Positions 28,601 to 35,855 of a stretch of DNA of 64,000 nt are shown one piece after another. A program made the translations under genes and the position numbers. Source of the stretch: Siderastrea siderea (taxonomy: Eukaryota; Cnidaria; Anthozoa; Scleractinia; Rhizangiidae); NCBI GenBank assembly GCA_964030785.1, contig OZ034972.1:17955683-18019682 (forward strand). The letters are read 5' to 3'. Position 1 is the stretch's first letter. Each line of letters opens with the position of its first letter. Under the pieces are notes generated by a model, which saw nothing but the letters and a program-made list of their open reading frames with translations, was not told where the DNA came from and made no database searches.

Positions 28601-31600
28601 TAAAATTTGTTCTGTTCTGTTAGTGTGTTGTTTTTATATTGTGCGAGTAATTAGCAGATCATTCGAAAGTTGTGTTGAAGAAAAACTTCTCTCTTGAAGA
28701 TTACAAAACGTGATTCATGAAGACCGAGGTAGTTTTTTGAAGATATTGTCACAACGTGATCTTCGTGATTTCAAAGTTTTCGAGCGAAATTAAGAGGCTT
28801 ATGACGTCATATGAAACACTGGTTTTCTTTTTTTTCACAACAAAAGTTAGTTGTTGCCGAGTTGTTGATAGCGAGAGTTTTACACGAGAAACAAAAGATT
28901 TTACCACTACGAGTACAGAGTTTATTTTATCATCGTTAATGATTCAAGATTTATTTTGTATTTCATTTGTTGAAGCCAAACCGGTGTGTAATTACCTTTA
29001 TGCAACTTGCATGACAGATATATGAGGAAAAAGTATACTCTTTCACTTGCTATATTAAAATTTTACTAGGGTTTGTCAAATAGATACTTGTCAGAATTGA
29101 TTTAAGGCAATCAGAAAGAGATGTAAAGTACAAGTCAAGTTTTAACCTTTGTTGTTTGAAGATTTCATCCCGTCGGAATAGCCTTTCATTGAGATGTCAG
29201 AGTAAGTCATATGATGTTGCACTGCGATGATGTGCCGTTTGAACTGCTATAGAATTCTGATGTGTAATATCAGTGAAAGACGATTTTTAAGTATGCATGT
29301 TTGAAGTTAGGTATGATAAAATCATTCACTGTGCACAGTGTTTTTGTCTGTGAAAATGTGAAATGCAACAATACTCAGACCAGAAACTTGCACCAGAAAT
29401 ATGACCATGCTACAACGGGGAACTTGCACAAAACTATTAACATGCTACAACGGGAATTTTGCTCCAGAAATTCCTTGTTTACAGGACTCTTACAGCTAAA
29501 ACATTTAAAATAGATAAACTGTCTTTTCTTACAAATACACTCCAACTCCAAAAACCTGCAAGAAAATATCTTTCATTTATATTCAGTAATCAGTTGCCCG
29601 TCGCGTATAACAACTACAATTTCTTATCCACTGCAGTGTAGATAAAAGAATGAAAACAGTTAAGACTAGCCCCGATAACACTAATCCGCATAAATTGGAA
29701 AACTGCATTACTCCCAAAAACAGTTAAAATGTTCTCTTTCCACACCATCTCGGTTTTCGTGTCGTTTTCACCGTCAGAAAAAAATCCCACCAAAAAAGCA
29801 AGTCACAAAAAATCAGAAGAGAAAACCAAAACCGAACAATAGACCACACAGTCATTGTGACGTTAGCGTTTTCAACAAGTTTGGTTTTCGCCCTGACTAC
29901 AAAAAACCACCTAGCTAGCACTTATCAACTTTCACGCCCAATCTTCAAATAAGTCACGGAGCACTCACACAAACTGTGTGACCGCTTCCATACATTTCCT
30001 TGTATTTTGAAACTACAAAAGATCATAGTAAATGTGTGCGTTCCCTCTGGTTGTGTTCCAGTCGTACGTCATACAACCGTATAAACTATCGCCACCTGTA
30101 CCTGTCCAGAAACCAAATGAAACCCCTTTCACTCGAACAAACCTTACAGAACCATAGTCAAGTGTCTACAAAATGAACCTAAAACACGAAAACCCCTGAA
30201 TAAAGCTGAAAGAAACTGAAGAGGACTAACTATTAATATTTAATGTTCCGGCCACGTAGTGGCCATGTATCAACTAACCACCCTATGTCCAGACACGACG
30301 TCCACACACGTCCAAACAGTATGTGCGAGAAAACTACCCAATTGCCGAAGCACTAACTAGTTATCTCACACGAGCGTCACCTAAGGGGCCCTTTAATTAA
30401 TGAGACAGGTTACATTGACTGTCACTATTTGCTTTCTTTGGACGTTCAGAAAAGAGTGAAAATTTAGTGGGTAGAAATTTTTGGATCCTGATCCACATTT
30501 GCGAGATGAGATGACTGTTGAGAAATATAACAAGATGTACAATGCACGAGGGATTTGATAATTGTATGTTCTTTGTCTTTTAGGTTTTTCTTTCCGTGTT
30601 GTCTATTGTTTAGTGTTTTGTTTTTGTCCCCGTGGGGCCGGTATATGAGATCAAGGGAAAGCTGCATAAAACTTAACGTCCAGCGTAACTTCTAACGTCA
30701 GACGTTGACTCCAGTCAAAGTCTCTATTTTAACGTCTGACATTAGCAGTTACGTCCGGCGTTAGGTTTTATGCAACCCACCCCAGAGCCATTGAAATGCA
30801 TATGTAAAGCGTGCATTTTATTGCCAGCTTTTTCCATCGCAATGTTTTCTTCGTCTCTGTAGACCTTCTAAAATCAAATTCGAGGGCTTCTAAGGCCCGG
30901 TTCAAACGTCGAACTTTACCTGTATCGAACCTAATGCAAAGTAGCAAAAATAATAGCTTTTTCTCATTTGCATTAGGTTCGGCACATCTAAAGTCCGACG
31001 TTTGAACCGGGCCTTAAAGTATTTCATCACCCCCCCCCCCCCCTCCTCCCTGGAAGCGCCCGTCATTAGACAGGTCCAGAGGAGGCCCGCTATAGTCCTG
31101 CTACAAAGAATTTCCTCGTCGTAGGCTATTCAAGGTCAGAATATTGTATGGGGGTGGGGCGGAAGAGGGCTTATGTTTTGTCCTTAGTGTTCTTGGGGGA
31201 ATGGCTATTGCGATTCATCCACGGCGCTTAGAATTGGAGGTTGTAGGGGACCCTAGATAGATTTTGCAAGTTGACGAAAAATTGCATGCTTTTAAGAAGA
31301 TGTCGACAGGACCGCTTATTTTCAAGGGGGTCTTGGACAAAATACGGATAAAAACACGCGATTTAAAAGCTGGAAACGAAATGAAAAACCCCGACTCAAT
31401 TGCAAATGAAGTGGAAAATGAGAGGCTCAAAGTGACGAAAGAATTCTTCCACGACACAATATAGCATTTTTCTCATAGAGAAGGCATGTCAGAATGTCAG
31501 CAACTGAAAATTGAGGGATACAGATTCCTTGGACTCCCTAAGGCTTTTTGAAGCCTTTTCTGGATCAAAACAGGAAAGCAAATGGTATCTGAAATTATGA

Positions 31601-34600
31601 ATATGATATTCATATATTTAATTGAACTGCGATATGAAGAAATAAATGGAGATCCTCGCAGTTATTAACGCAACTTATGCAGTTGCGAAAAGAAAGCCTG
31701 AAAAAAATCAGGCTTGCCTGGACTCGAACCCTGACCTCTGCGATACCGGTGCAGCGCTCTAACCAATTGAGCTAACAAGCCAACTAGGAGCTGGTCATTA
31801 AATTGGTTCGATTTTTTCAGGCTTTCTTTTTGCAACTGCATAAGTTGCGTTAATAACTGCGAGGATCTCCATTTATTTCTTCATACCGCAGTTCAAATAT
31901 ATGAATATCATATATTCATAATTTCATCTTCATCTTCCCCGGGTATATTACGAACCAATTTAATGACCAGCTCCCAGTTGGCTTGTTAGCTCAATTGGTT
32001 AGAGCGCTGCACCGGTATCGCAGAGGTCAGGGTTCGAGTCCCGGCAAGCCTGATTTTTTCAGGCTTTCTTTTCGCAACTGCATAAGTTGCGTTAATAACT
32101 GCGAGGATCCCCATTTATTTTTTGAAATGGTATCTGCAATTATGAATTTACTTCTTTGTGATCGTATGATTGATCAAATGAACACAAAATGCGGTTAAGC
32201 GCAAAACAGCCGTTCCAAGACTTCCATTGCTATCTACATGAACAATAAACGATTTTGAGAAGCTGTCTGTCATTTGAAAACTCGCTCATACAAAGAGGGG
32301 AGAAAAGCGCTAGAATCTACAGTGGGTTAAGTTTCTCGAATCAAGAAATTTAGTGGTGAAAACAAGCTTAGACTTGAACAAAATGCCACAGATATGTTTT
32401 TCAAGAGAATCCTTCGTCCCCGGGCGGTTAAAGGGACTATGTCACCCAGGCGCATGTGCAAGTTGATGAGAAGCACTTTGAAATCTTTGGCCCAACTTTT
32501 TCAAATACCATCGGAGAGCTGTTATATCGCATTGGATGTAAATGTAAAGGTAAATCGACTGATTTTAATTTGAAATATTTTCTATATTCTACGGAAAGTG
32601 ATTGTAGAAATCAAGCAAGTTGACGTAAGAATACTCCTTTCAAAAAGCGACCAACCGGACTCCTCCTGCACAAGTGCCCCAGCTGACATAGTCCCTTTAA
32701 GGGGACAATATGGCTGAATTTTGAGGAAATAGGATGAGATTTAAGAAATAAATAAAAGAGGGATTAAATTTTTGTACACATTCCCAGACAGGCCACCCCC
32801 ACGCAAGAGCATTTGGGGTTGTTTGTGGCCTGTTTTAGTATCCGTCTATTAATCATTAACTTTAGATTTTAATTTTTACTCACCTTTAATTCTTAACAAT
32901 TCTCAATTTTCTTAAAATTCATCAATTTTCCTCCCCCTTCTCCTTCTTCACGTTTAATTTAACGCGAAAAATTCTCTCAGATTTATGGGAACTCGTACTA
33001 TGATCCTATGATAGCATTTTTTTTACTGGGGCACCACTCTGTGAGAGATTACTAAGTCCACTTCAGCTCTTCAGCTCTATAAAGTTAACTCTAAGAATGC
33101 ACTATTTGAAATATTATCGGAAACTTCGGAAACTTTGTTTTGGAAATTTCTGAAATTCCCAGAAATTGGTGAAATGTTAAAGTTGCTTTTGAGAGAACAT
33201 AAACCTTTCTGTTTGGACTGGATTTTGATTTGAGTATACCAAATGTTCCTTTGGTACACAGCAGGACAGCAGGCCTTACAAAAACAACATGTATACCAAG
33301 TATTCATTAGAACACTGTAGACGTGTAGGAGACCTTAAATAGACGTTTTGTTTATGGCATGTATATGCAACACTGAATGTTCTTGTTTAGTGGTCTTTTT
33401 TATTGACTATGCTGTATTTCATGGATACATTAAATCGGTTTTCATTACTTGCCTTCATAATTAGATAGTAAAAAGAACCATGTCTTTGGGTGCTCTTCGA
33501 AAGCGTGGAAAAGGGGACTTGGAACTTGATGACTATGTGTGTCCCATGGACCTGGAGGTTCCCGCACCACTGCAATCGTATGTGATCCAGCGGAGCAGAA
33601 GGTCAACTGAGTCAGTACGATCCAGACATAGAAGTGACGAAGAAAGCAGCCTTCAGGTATACAGCTATCACAGTTAGCGTTGTCGGATTAAAGCTGCAAT
33701 ATGCGATAAAACCGGAAAGTGATTTTTTAGGCTGGGGGGGGGGGGGTAGGGAGGGGTAGGGAGGGGTTGGGGGTTGGACGGAGATAAATTTATCATGTCA
33801 CAAACTGTAAAAAAGTGAGATAACTTTTAGTAATATTTACTTGCTAGTAAACCGCGAATGAGATCAGCCGTAATTGATTTCTTGCACATACCTCCTTTCT
33901 GGGTTTGATCTAGCTCGGAGTCGCTCTCCGTACCTCAATAATAACAATACATTGGACCGACTGTTGCACTATTTCTTGTTATGACCAAATGATAGCGTAT
34001 GGCTAATACTGTTTGGTCTTTGGACTGCTTTCTGTTGGTAACACGTGGAAAATATTTGAATTGTACACAGTGTAACATTTAACCCAAAATGACAACCTTG
34101 CCTTGTGTTTACTACTACCACCTTGCAGAGTGATGACCGTGTTACAGGAACAATAGGGGCTTTCTCTCAGGAGCTGGATTCGCTAACAGTAAGTCAGTAA
34201 CGCTAAACACGTACACAGGTAAAACGAGTTGAGATTTGGTGAGGTGACCGTGTAGACCGTGTTACTTTGTCTTATCCTATGTTTGGACGCGATGAATTTC
34301 CAGTTGTAGCGTAGCTCCACACGCTACGCGCTACGCGTTTAGCTCTCATATTCGATTAACTACCGCGGCATTGAAGAAACAGATTTGGATAACCCACAAA
34401 ATAGTACAGTTGAAACCTGTACGAAATAAATCAAAATCATAAGTTTCTTGTTCGGGTTTATATTTGCCTTTAGTTTTCCTTATTACCTTAGTGTGTTTTG
34501 TTATATTTTTTACCCTCTTTGTTGTTGTTGCAATTTTTTTGAAAAATATAGTTTCACCGTTCGATAAGTAGACCGACAAAATAAACGATTGTCGAAACGC

Positions 34601-35458
34601 TAGATGTACTCAAACTACTCCTCAGGAACACTGCACAAGTTGCTTCCTTTTAAATTAATAAAATTCAAACTTAAATAATTACTGAATTCGGTTAACTCCC
34701 GATTAAATTGTTGTAATGTTTACAGGAATCGAGCGACCGAGCGATCGGTCGAGCGAACGAGTGCAGTTTGTTCCAAATCTGTTATAAGCTTGCGAAGTGG
34801 AAAATCATATCCCATTCTTTTCCTAAGAACTGAACTCTCTTTAGAAATTTCTCACTTTTGACCAGCCCTCTCTTCCCTCAAGCCCCGCCTTTTTCTTCCT
34901 GGAGGGAAAGACTGGGACGAAGGTGGTTGTGAGTGGTGGGCATGGAAAAGAGTAGTTTCTGCTGAGAAGAATGTAATTTAAAAAGATTGAAATTTGTACC
35001 ATTATTTTAACTGCTACTGTGAATCAATGTTTCGTGAATCTCAGTCCGGCAGAATCGTAAACCGTTTTCACTGTCAATGCAGTAACGAACCGCACAAGCT
35101 AAATTTAGTTGTGGGTGGCAAGAATTATCCCAGTCTGCATGATAGAGGTTTAAGTACCTCTAAGACTCTTAAACACGAGAGTTGCGTTCTGGCAATTACA
35201 AAAGCAACAGACACAATCTCCCTCTCCCCATTGTATACGTTTATTTACTTAGCTTTGTTTTCCTTGTTTATTAAACACCATGTGTGTTATTATCTTTGTG
35301 TGTTATTTTTTGAGTGGCTGTCAAGTGATTCGTTCTATCTAACTGTGACCAAACGACCAGGGCTGAATTTGAATATTGAGGTGCGTCTTTCTGTTATTTT
35401 TCAGCACATGTTGAAAGAGGAGAGACATAATGCAAGGACTGGCTCTTACGAAGTTTGA
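4571..35458 (+). CDS. Liprin-beta (PPFIBP-like), 3' part of the gene, 13 exons
   Basis: Liprin-beta proteins are cytoplasmic scaffolds with an N-terminal coiled coil and three C-terminal SAM domains; they bind liprin-alpha and act at the cell cortex, adhesion sites and presynaptic zones. Thirteen exons join in frame: 4571-4662, 5093-5191, 5636-5843, 7482-7539, 8051-8139, 9845-9918, 21123-21171, 22740-22865, 24786-24974, optional 25070-25091, 33469-33656 (or 33465-33656), 34129-34188, 35405-35458. They give about 435 residues with the microexon, or 429 without it. Visible family landmarks are KFGKAFVKLRRTRSL, SAM1 (LPFSQWSRQMVLSWLDDLGL), SAM2 (WLEDIGLPQYKDAF), SAM3 (ELAEYAPNLRGSGVHGALM, then KTLLRRHLATHF) and the conserved YVCPMDLEVP and GTIGAFSQELDSLT tail motifs. 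The coiled-coil exons must lie before 4571 and probably outside the window. Paralogue assignment (1 or 2) is not meaningful for a cnidarian. Confidence 0.93.
5093..5191 (+). CDS. Liprin-beta exon b: linker LRRTRSLGMNPSD
   Basis: The acceptor is ttattcag and the donor is GG|gttaagt. The first base completes the lysine codon of the previous exon, giving the conserved junction FVK-LRRTRSL, which matches the LRRSQS-type motif of the family. It ends with two bases of a glycine codon. Confidence 0.87.
5636..5843 (+). CDS. Liprin-beta exon c: SAM domain 1
   Basis: It starts after ctgttcag and ends CTTCAG|gtaaac. One base plus 69 codons encode essentially the whole first SAM domain, from DQLELPFSQW through the long helix and GLKNLLHRKKLQLALQ. 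SAM1 of liprin-beta is part of the three-SAM module used for binding liprin-alpha. Confidence 0.95.
6232..6384. mobile_element. Long foldback: 69-nt arms, 15-nt loop
   Basis: 6232-6300 and 6316-6384 are reverse complements with only about five mismatches (shared GACGTCAGTTT, TGTCCTC, ATTGATGAT, TTTCGTCATAACATTGTCAA). It lies in a liprin-beta intron on the sense strand, so it would fold into a strong stem in the pre-mRNA. Confidence 0.93.
7482..7539 (+). CDS. Liprin-beta exon d: SAM1-SAM2 linker
   Basis: This 58-nt exon lies between ccaacag and G|gtatga. It encodes ALVSDGPDVMGRLSNQWVL, the linker leading to the tryptophan that opens SAM2. Both splice phases fit the neighbours exactly. Confidence 0.88.
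8051..8139 (+). CDS. Liprin-beta exon e: SAM domain 2, first half
   Basis: The acceptor is cttgcag and the donor is TTT|gtaagt. It encodes the highly conserved start of SAM2 (WLEDIGLPQYKDAFSEG, then VDGRMLNYLTF). The exon ends in phase 0. Confidence 0.95.
9310..9520 (-). repeat. tRNA-derived SINE
   Basis: The minus strand from 9520 begins with a tRNA-like head. It has a GGTGTAGTGGTTAGCGC D-arm (A box) and a GGTTCGACACC T-arm (B box), and the seven-base anticodon loop would carry TCA. The body to the left contains text typical of animal SINEs (AGTCCATCGCAGGGTTACCC, CCCATTTATACCCCTGGGTG). The left boundary is approximate. It lies in a liprin-beta intron and is antisense to the gene. Confidence 0.75.
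9845..9918 (+). CDS. Liprin-beta exon f: SAM domain 2, second half
   Basis: The acceptor is tttaacag and the donor is CTCAG|gtaata. It encodes SDMLHLKVHNAVHHISIKRA and IQCLR, the C-terminal helix of SAM2. It leaves two bases, completed to arginine across an 11.2-kb intron. Confidence 0.94.
10477..10632. repeat. 78-bp near-perfect tandem duplication
   Basis: Two adjacent copies (10477-10554 and 10555-10632) differ at about two positions, so the duplication is recent. The unit is a multiple of three and open in one frame, but nothing else supports coding. Confidence 0.92.
14046..14386. mobile_element. MITE-like inverted repeat element
   Basis: The left end TAGCAGAGCCTTTCTT and a following GAAATCGAGTCAAGTCTTT recur in reverse complement at the right end, before ACAGGGTGGTATAAG. 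The left arm has an extra 25-30 bases between the two conserved blocks. The element is about 340 bp with no reading frame. Target duplication was not resolved. Confidence 0.65.
14420..15480 (+). mobile_element. 5'-truncated non-LTR retrotransposon (LINE) with broken reverse transcriptase
   Basis: The plus strand encodes the second half of a LINE reverse transcriptase. A degraded LFLLFINDLP-like start precedes YADDT at about 14500, the palm motif of the family. LNLTKTEFML and SLGVHI follow, then, after a stop and frameshift near 14728, IKRIRHLIPF, LVQPHFDYCNVVWG and LQNRAARIL to about 14945. Beyond that, diverged text still resembles the usual LINE tail (MMYKTLHG...LPQPRTNY-like). The element ends in a TTATC/TTTATC tandem tail near 15480, as many LINEs do. 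It is a dead copy in an intron, and clade assignment (L2/CR1-like) is only a guess. Confidence 0.88.
16134..19020 (-). mobile_element. Decayed Ty3/gypsy-type retroelement fragment, interrupted by another transposon
   Basis: Read on the minus strand, the pieces are: Gag-like text at about 19016-18640 (AKIPKFSSFADGKDHL, FERFATKAKWDKTGWATKL, then a diverged TYHMRWLDVSNTE block); a CCHC-like zinc knuckle (LCKQGHSAKC) near 18430; a short integrase-C-terminus-like piece (NVYHATLLKRYF) near 18260; the reverse transcriptase start (SVKTYPVPYSMKEFLRKDI) at 18040-17930; reverse transcriptase palm text (DNVDFYWDNILVHTSTWE) at 16560-16490; and an RNase-H-like end (AIKGSDNVDAHFL) before a stop at 16134. 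Many stops and frameshifts, and loss of protease and most of integrase, show it is dead. No LTRs were found. A TIR element occupies 16732-17855. Confidence 0.82.
16732..17855. mobile_element. 1.1-kb TIR element inserted in the gypsy fragment (hAT-like target duplication)
   Basis: The left end CGGCAGCACTAAAATGCGGA is mirrored on the right by GGCTGCCG preceded by TTTTAG, and both ends carry GGAATCCGGAATC. TGCATAC flanks both sides (16723-16729 and 17856-17862), compatible with a 7-8-bp target duplication as made by hAT elements. No transposase reading frame is visible, so it is non-autonomous. It splits the reverse transcriptase text of the older gypsy copy. Confidence 0.72.
21123..21171 (+). 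CDS. Liprin-beta exon g: SAM2-SAM3 linker
   Basis: A 49-nt exon lies between ttttgcag and GAG|gtatgt. It encodes LHNFHPNCLKRHPVDE, matching the conserved NNFEPNCLRRRPSDE-type segment that follows SAM2 in liprin-betas. Confidence 0.94.
22740..22865 (+). CDS. Liprin-beta exon h: SAM domain 3, first part
   Basis: The acceptor is tatgcag and the donor is ATG|gtaagg; it is 42 codons. It encodes the W-TNGRVTEWLRLVELAEYA core and PNLRGSGVHGALM, one of the most conserved blocks of liprins. Confidence 0.96.
23600..23760. repeat. Probable dispersed repeat (GTGTCCGTA...GCGGGGTTCGA type)
   Basis: The stretch contains two related phrases (AACGGGTGTCCGTATGAAGC and GAGCGGGTGTCAGTAAAGC followed by AGGGTTCGAA) in the same orientation. 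They look like decayed units of a dispersed family, but no boundaries could be set. Confidence 0.35.
24633..24755. mobile_element. MITE copy 1 (AGGCCTAGTTCAAACGT family)
   Basis: About 123 bp with terminal inverted repeats AAGGCCTAGTTCAAACGT and ACGTTTGATCTAGGCCT and the internal phrase TTTGCATTAGGTTCGGCACA. The same family occurs at 30892-31015. It has no coding capacity. Confidence 0.85.
24786..24974 (+). CDS. Liprin-beta exon i: SAM domain 3, second part
   Basis: Follows cgtgcag and ends AAG|gtactg; it is 63 codons in phase 0. It encodes LDPRFTAESLAALLSIPTSK and TLLRRHLATHF, the end of SAM3, then a variable linker ending GIKHK. Confidence 0.95.
25070..25091 (+). CDS. Candidate 22-nt liprin-beta microexon (polybasic)
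   Basis: A strong pyrimidine tract ending tcaactcag is followed by 22 bases coding KRRRKKQ plus one base, then a GT donor (gtgcct). Joined to the acceptor at 33469 it stays in frame and gives a KRRRKKQVKR cluster. If it is skipped, the acceptor four bases upstream (exon start 33465) also keeps the frame. This is inferred from splice signals and phase only, with no transcript evidence. Confidence 0.5.
25796..25817. repeat. 22-bp perfect palindrome
   Basis: The site reads TCGTGTCGTCA followed by its exact reverse complement with no spacer. It is intronic and isolated; no function can be assigned. Confidence 0.9.
26690..29292. repeat. Diverged direct-repeat pairs in a liprin-beta intron
   Basis: Two separate direct repeats are visible. 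Sequence around ATGGCAAAAGAAAGAAAAA at 26690-26850 recurs at about 27440-27600. Sequence around AAGTCATACGATGTTGCAC at 28330-28445 recurs at 29190-29292. Both pairs are in the same orientation, suggesting an old segmental or element duplication. No coding function is apparent. Confidence 0.6.
30664..30773. mobile_element. 110-bp foldback MITE
   Basis: The 43-nt arms 30664-30706 (GCATAAAACTTAACGTC start) and 30731-30773 are imperfect reverse complements with a 24-nt centre. Arms rich in AACGTC/GACGTT make a near-complete hairpin. Confidence 0.85.
30892..31015. mobile_element. MITE copy 2 (AAGGCCCGGTTCAAACGTCG family)
   Basis: The outer inverted repeats AAGGCCCGGTTCAAACGTCG and its complement are perfect over 20 nt. 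The internal TTTGCATTAGGTTCGGCACA is shared with the copy at 24633-24755. This copy is less diverged and so probably younger. The flanking bases are compatible with a TA target. Confidence 0.9.
31617..32135. mobile_element. Inverted cluster of tRNA-like SINE copies
   Basis: Two tRNA-like heads face opposite ways: minus strand 31711-31781 and plus strand 31980-32050. Both share TTAGCTCAATTGGTTAGAGC (A box) and GGTCAGGGTTCGAGTCC (B box). A common tail follows (GGCTTTCTTTTCGCAACTGC, then ATAAGTTGCGTTAATAACTG and a GGAGATC/GGATCTCC segment). A further tail piece at 31808-31900 sits between them, so at least three partial copies are arranged as a long inverted repeat able to form a hairpin. The head has the cloverleaf outline, but its anticodon loop CCGGTAT lacks the usual T33 and the T-arm spacing is one base short. 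Confidence 0.85.
33465..33656 (+). CDS. Liprin-beta exon k: C-terminal region with YVCPMD motif
   Basis: Two acceptors four bases apart (exon starts 33465 or 33469) precede KRTMSLGALRKRGKGDLELD and the conserved YVCPMDLEVP. The donor is CTTCAG|gtatac. The 33469 start fits the 22-nt microexon, and the 33465 start fits direct joining to 24974. Confidence 0.92.
33727..33778 (+). repeat. G-run cluster
   Basis: A run of about 14 G is followed by GGGAGGGG/GGGGTTGGGGG units in the transcribed strand of a liprin-beta intron. The arrangement meets the sequence requirement for a G-quadruplex; no function is implied. Confidence 0.7.
34129..34188 (+). CDS. Liprin-beta exon l: GTIGAFSQELDSLT tail motif
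   Basis: Twenty codons between ttgcag and ACA|gtaagt. It encodes SDDRVTGTIGAFSQELDSLT, matching the conserved RQIGAFSEGINNLT-type tail. Confidence 0.94.
35405..35458 (+). CDS. Liprin-beta last coding exon
   Basis: After the acceptor tatttttcag, the exon reads HMLKEERHNARTGSYEV then TGA. HMLKE continues the family motif LTHMLKED. The tail is much shorter than the vertebrate one and ends Y-E-V. The open frame continues far upstream of 35405 but that part is intron. Confidence 0.92.
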   Translation, partial: HMLKEERHNARTGSYEV

Positions 35459-35849
35459 ATTCAAGGAAAGCGCACAAGAAACGCATAACAGCTTGCAAGT
35501 CACTCTTTACTAGCTGTGGTTTGAATGAACCGCATATTTCAAATTATGTTGCCGTTACTAACGGATTGGAGTTTGTTTTCAAGAGCCAGCGTATAAATGT
35601 TTGGGGTATCTTTTGTATCAAATATCGTTTCAAACCGTTTTTGTATTTCCCGGAAGTGGTTGACTCAGTAATTTATATTAGCTTGCGTACCGAGGCTAGC
35701 CATGTTTCTCTTGGTTTATAGATAGCGAGGGGCGAAGCTCCAACTCAACCACCAAAGTCGATATTAATTGCAAGTGTTACTATAGCTACCAATTTTTTAA
35801 ACTAAAATGTGGATGAAAATGACTTTTTCATCATTTGTTTGAAAACGTT

Positions 35850-35855
35850 AATAAA
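35850..35855 (+). terminator. Candidate poly(A) signal for liprin-beta
   Basis: AATAAA about 390 nt after the stop codon, the first canonical signal on this strand. The cleavage site cannot be fixed from sequence. Confidence 0.45.

Noticed and set aside
31711..32050. Two functional tRNA genes
   Set aside because: The cloverleaf is imperfect (no T33, short T-arm spacing) and both heads share the same long non-tRNA tail, so they are SINE heads.
34994..35458. 154-codon open frame as a single gene
   Set aside because: Only the last 17 codons after the acceptor at 35404 match liprin-beta. The upstream part has no family resemblance and is best read as intron.
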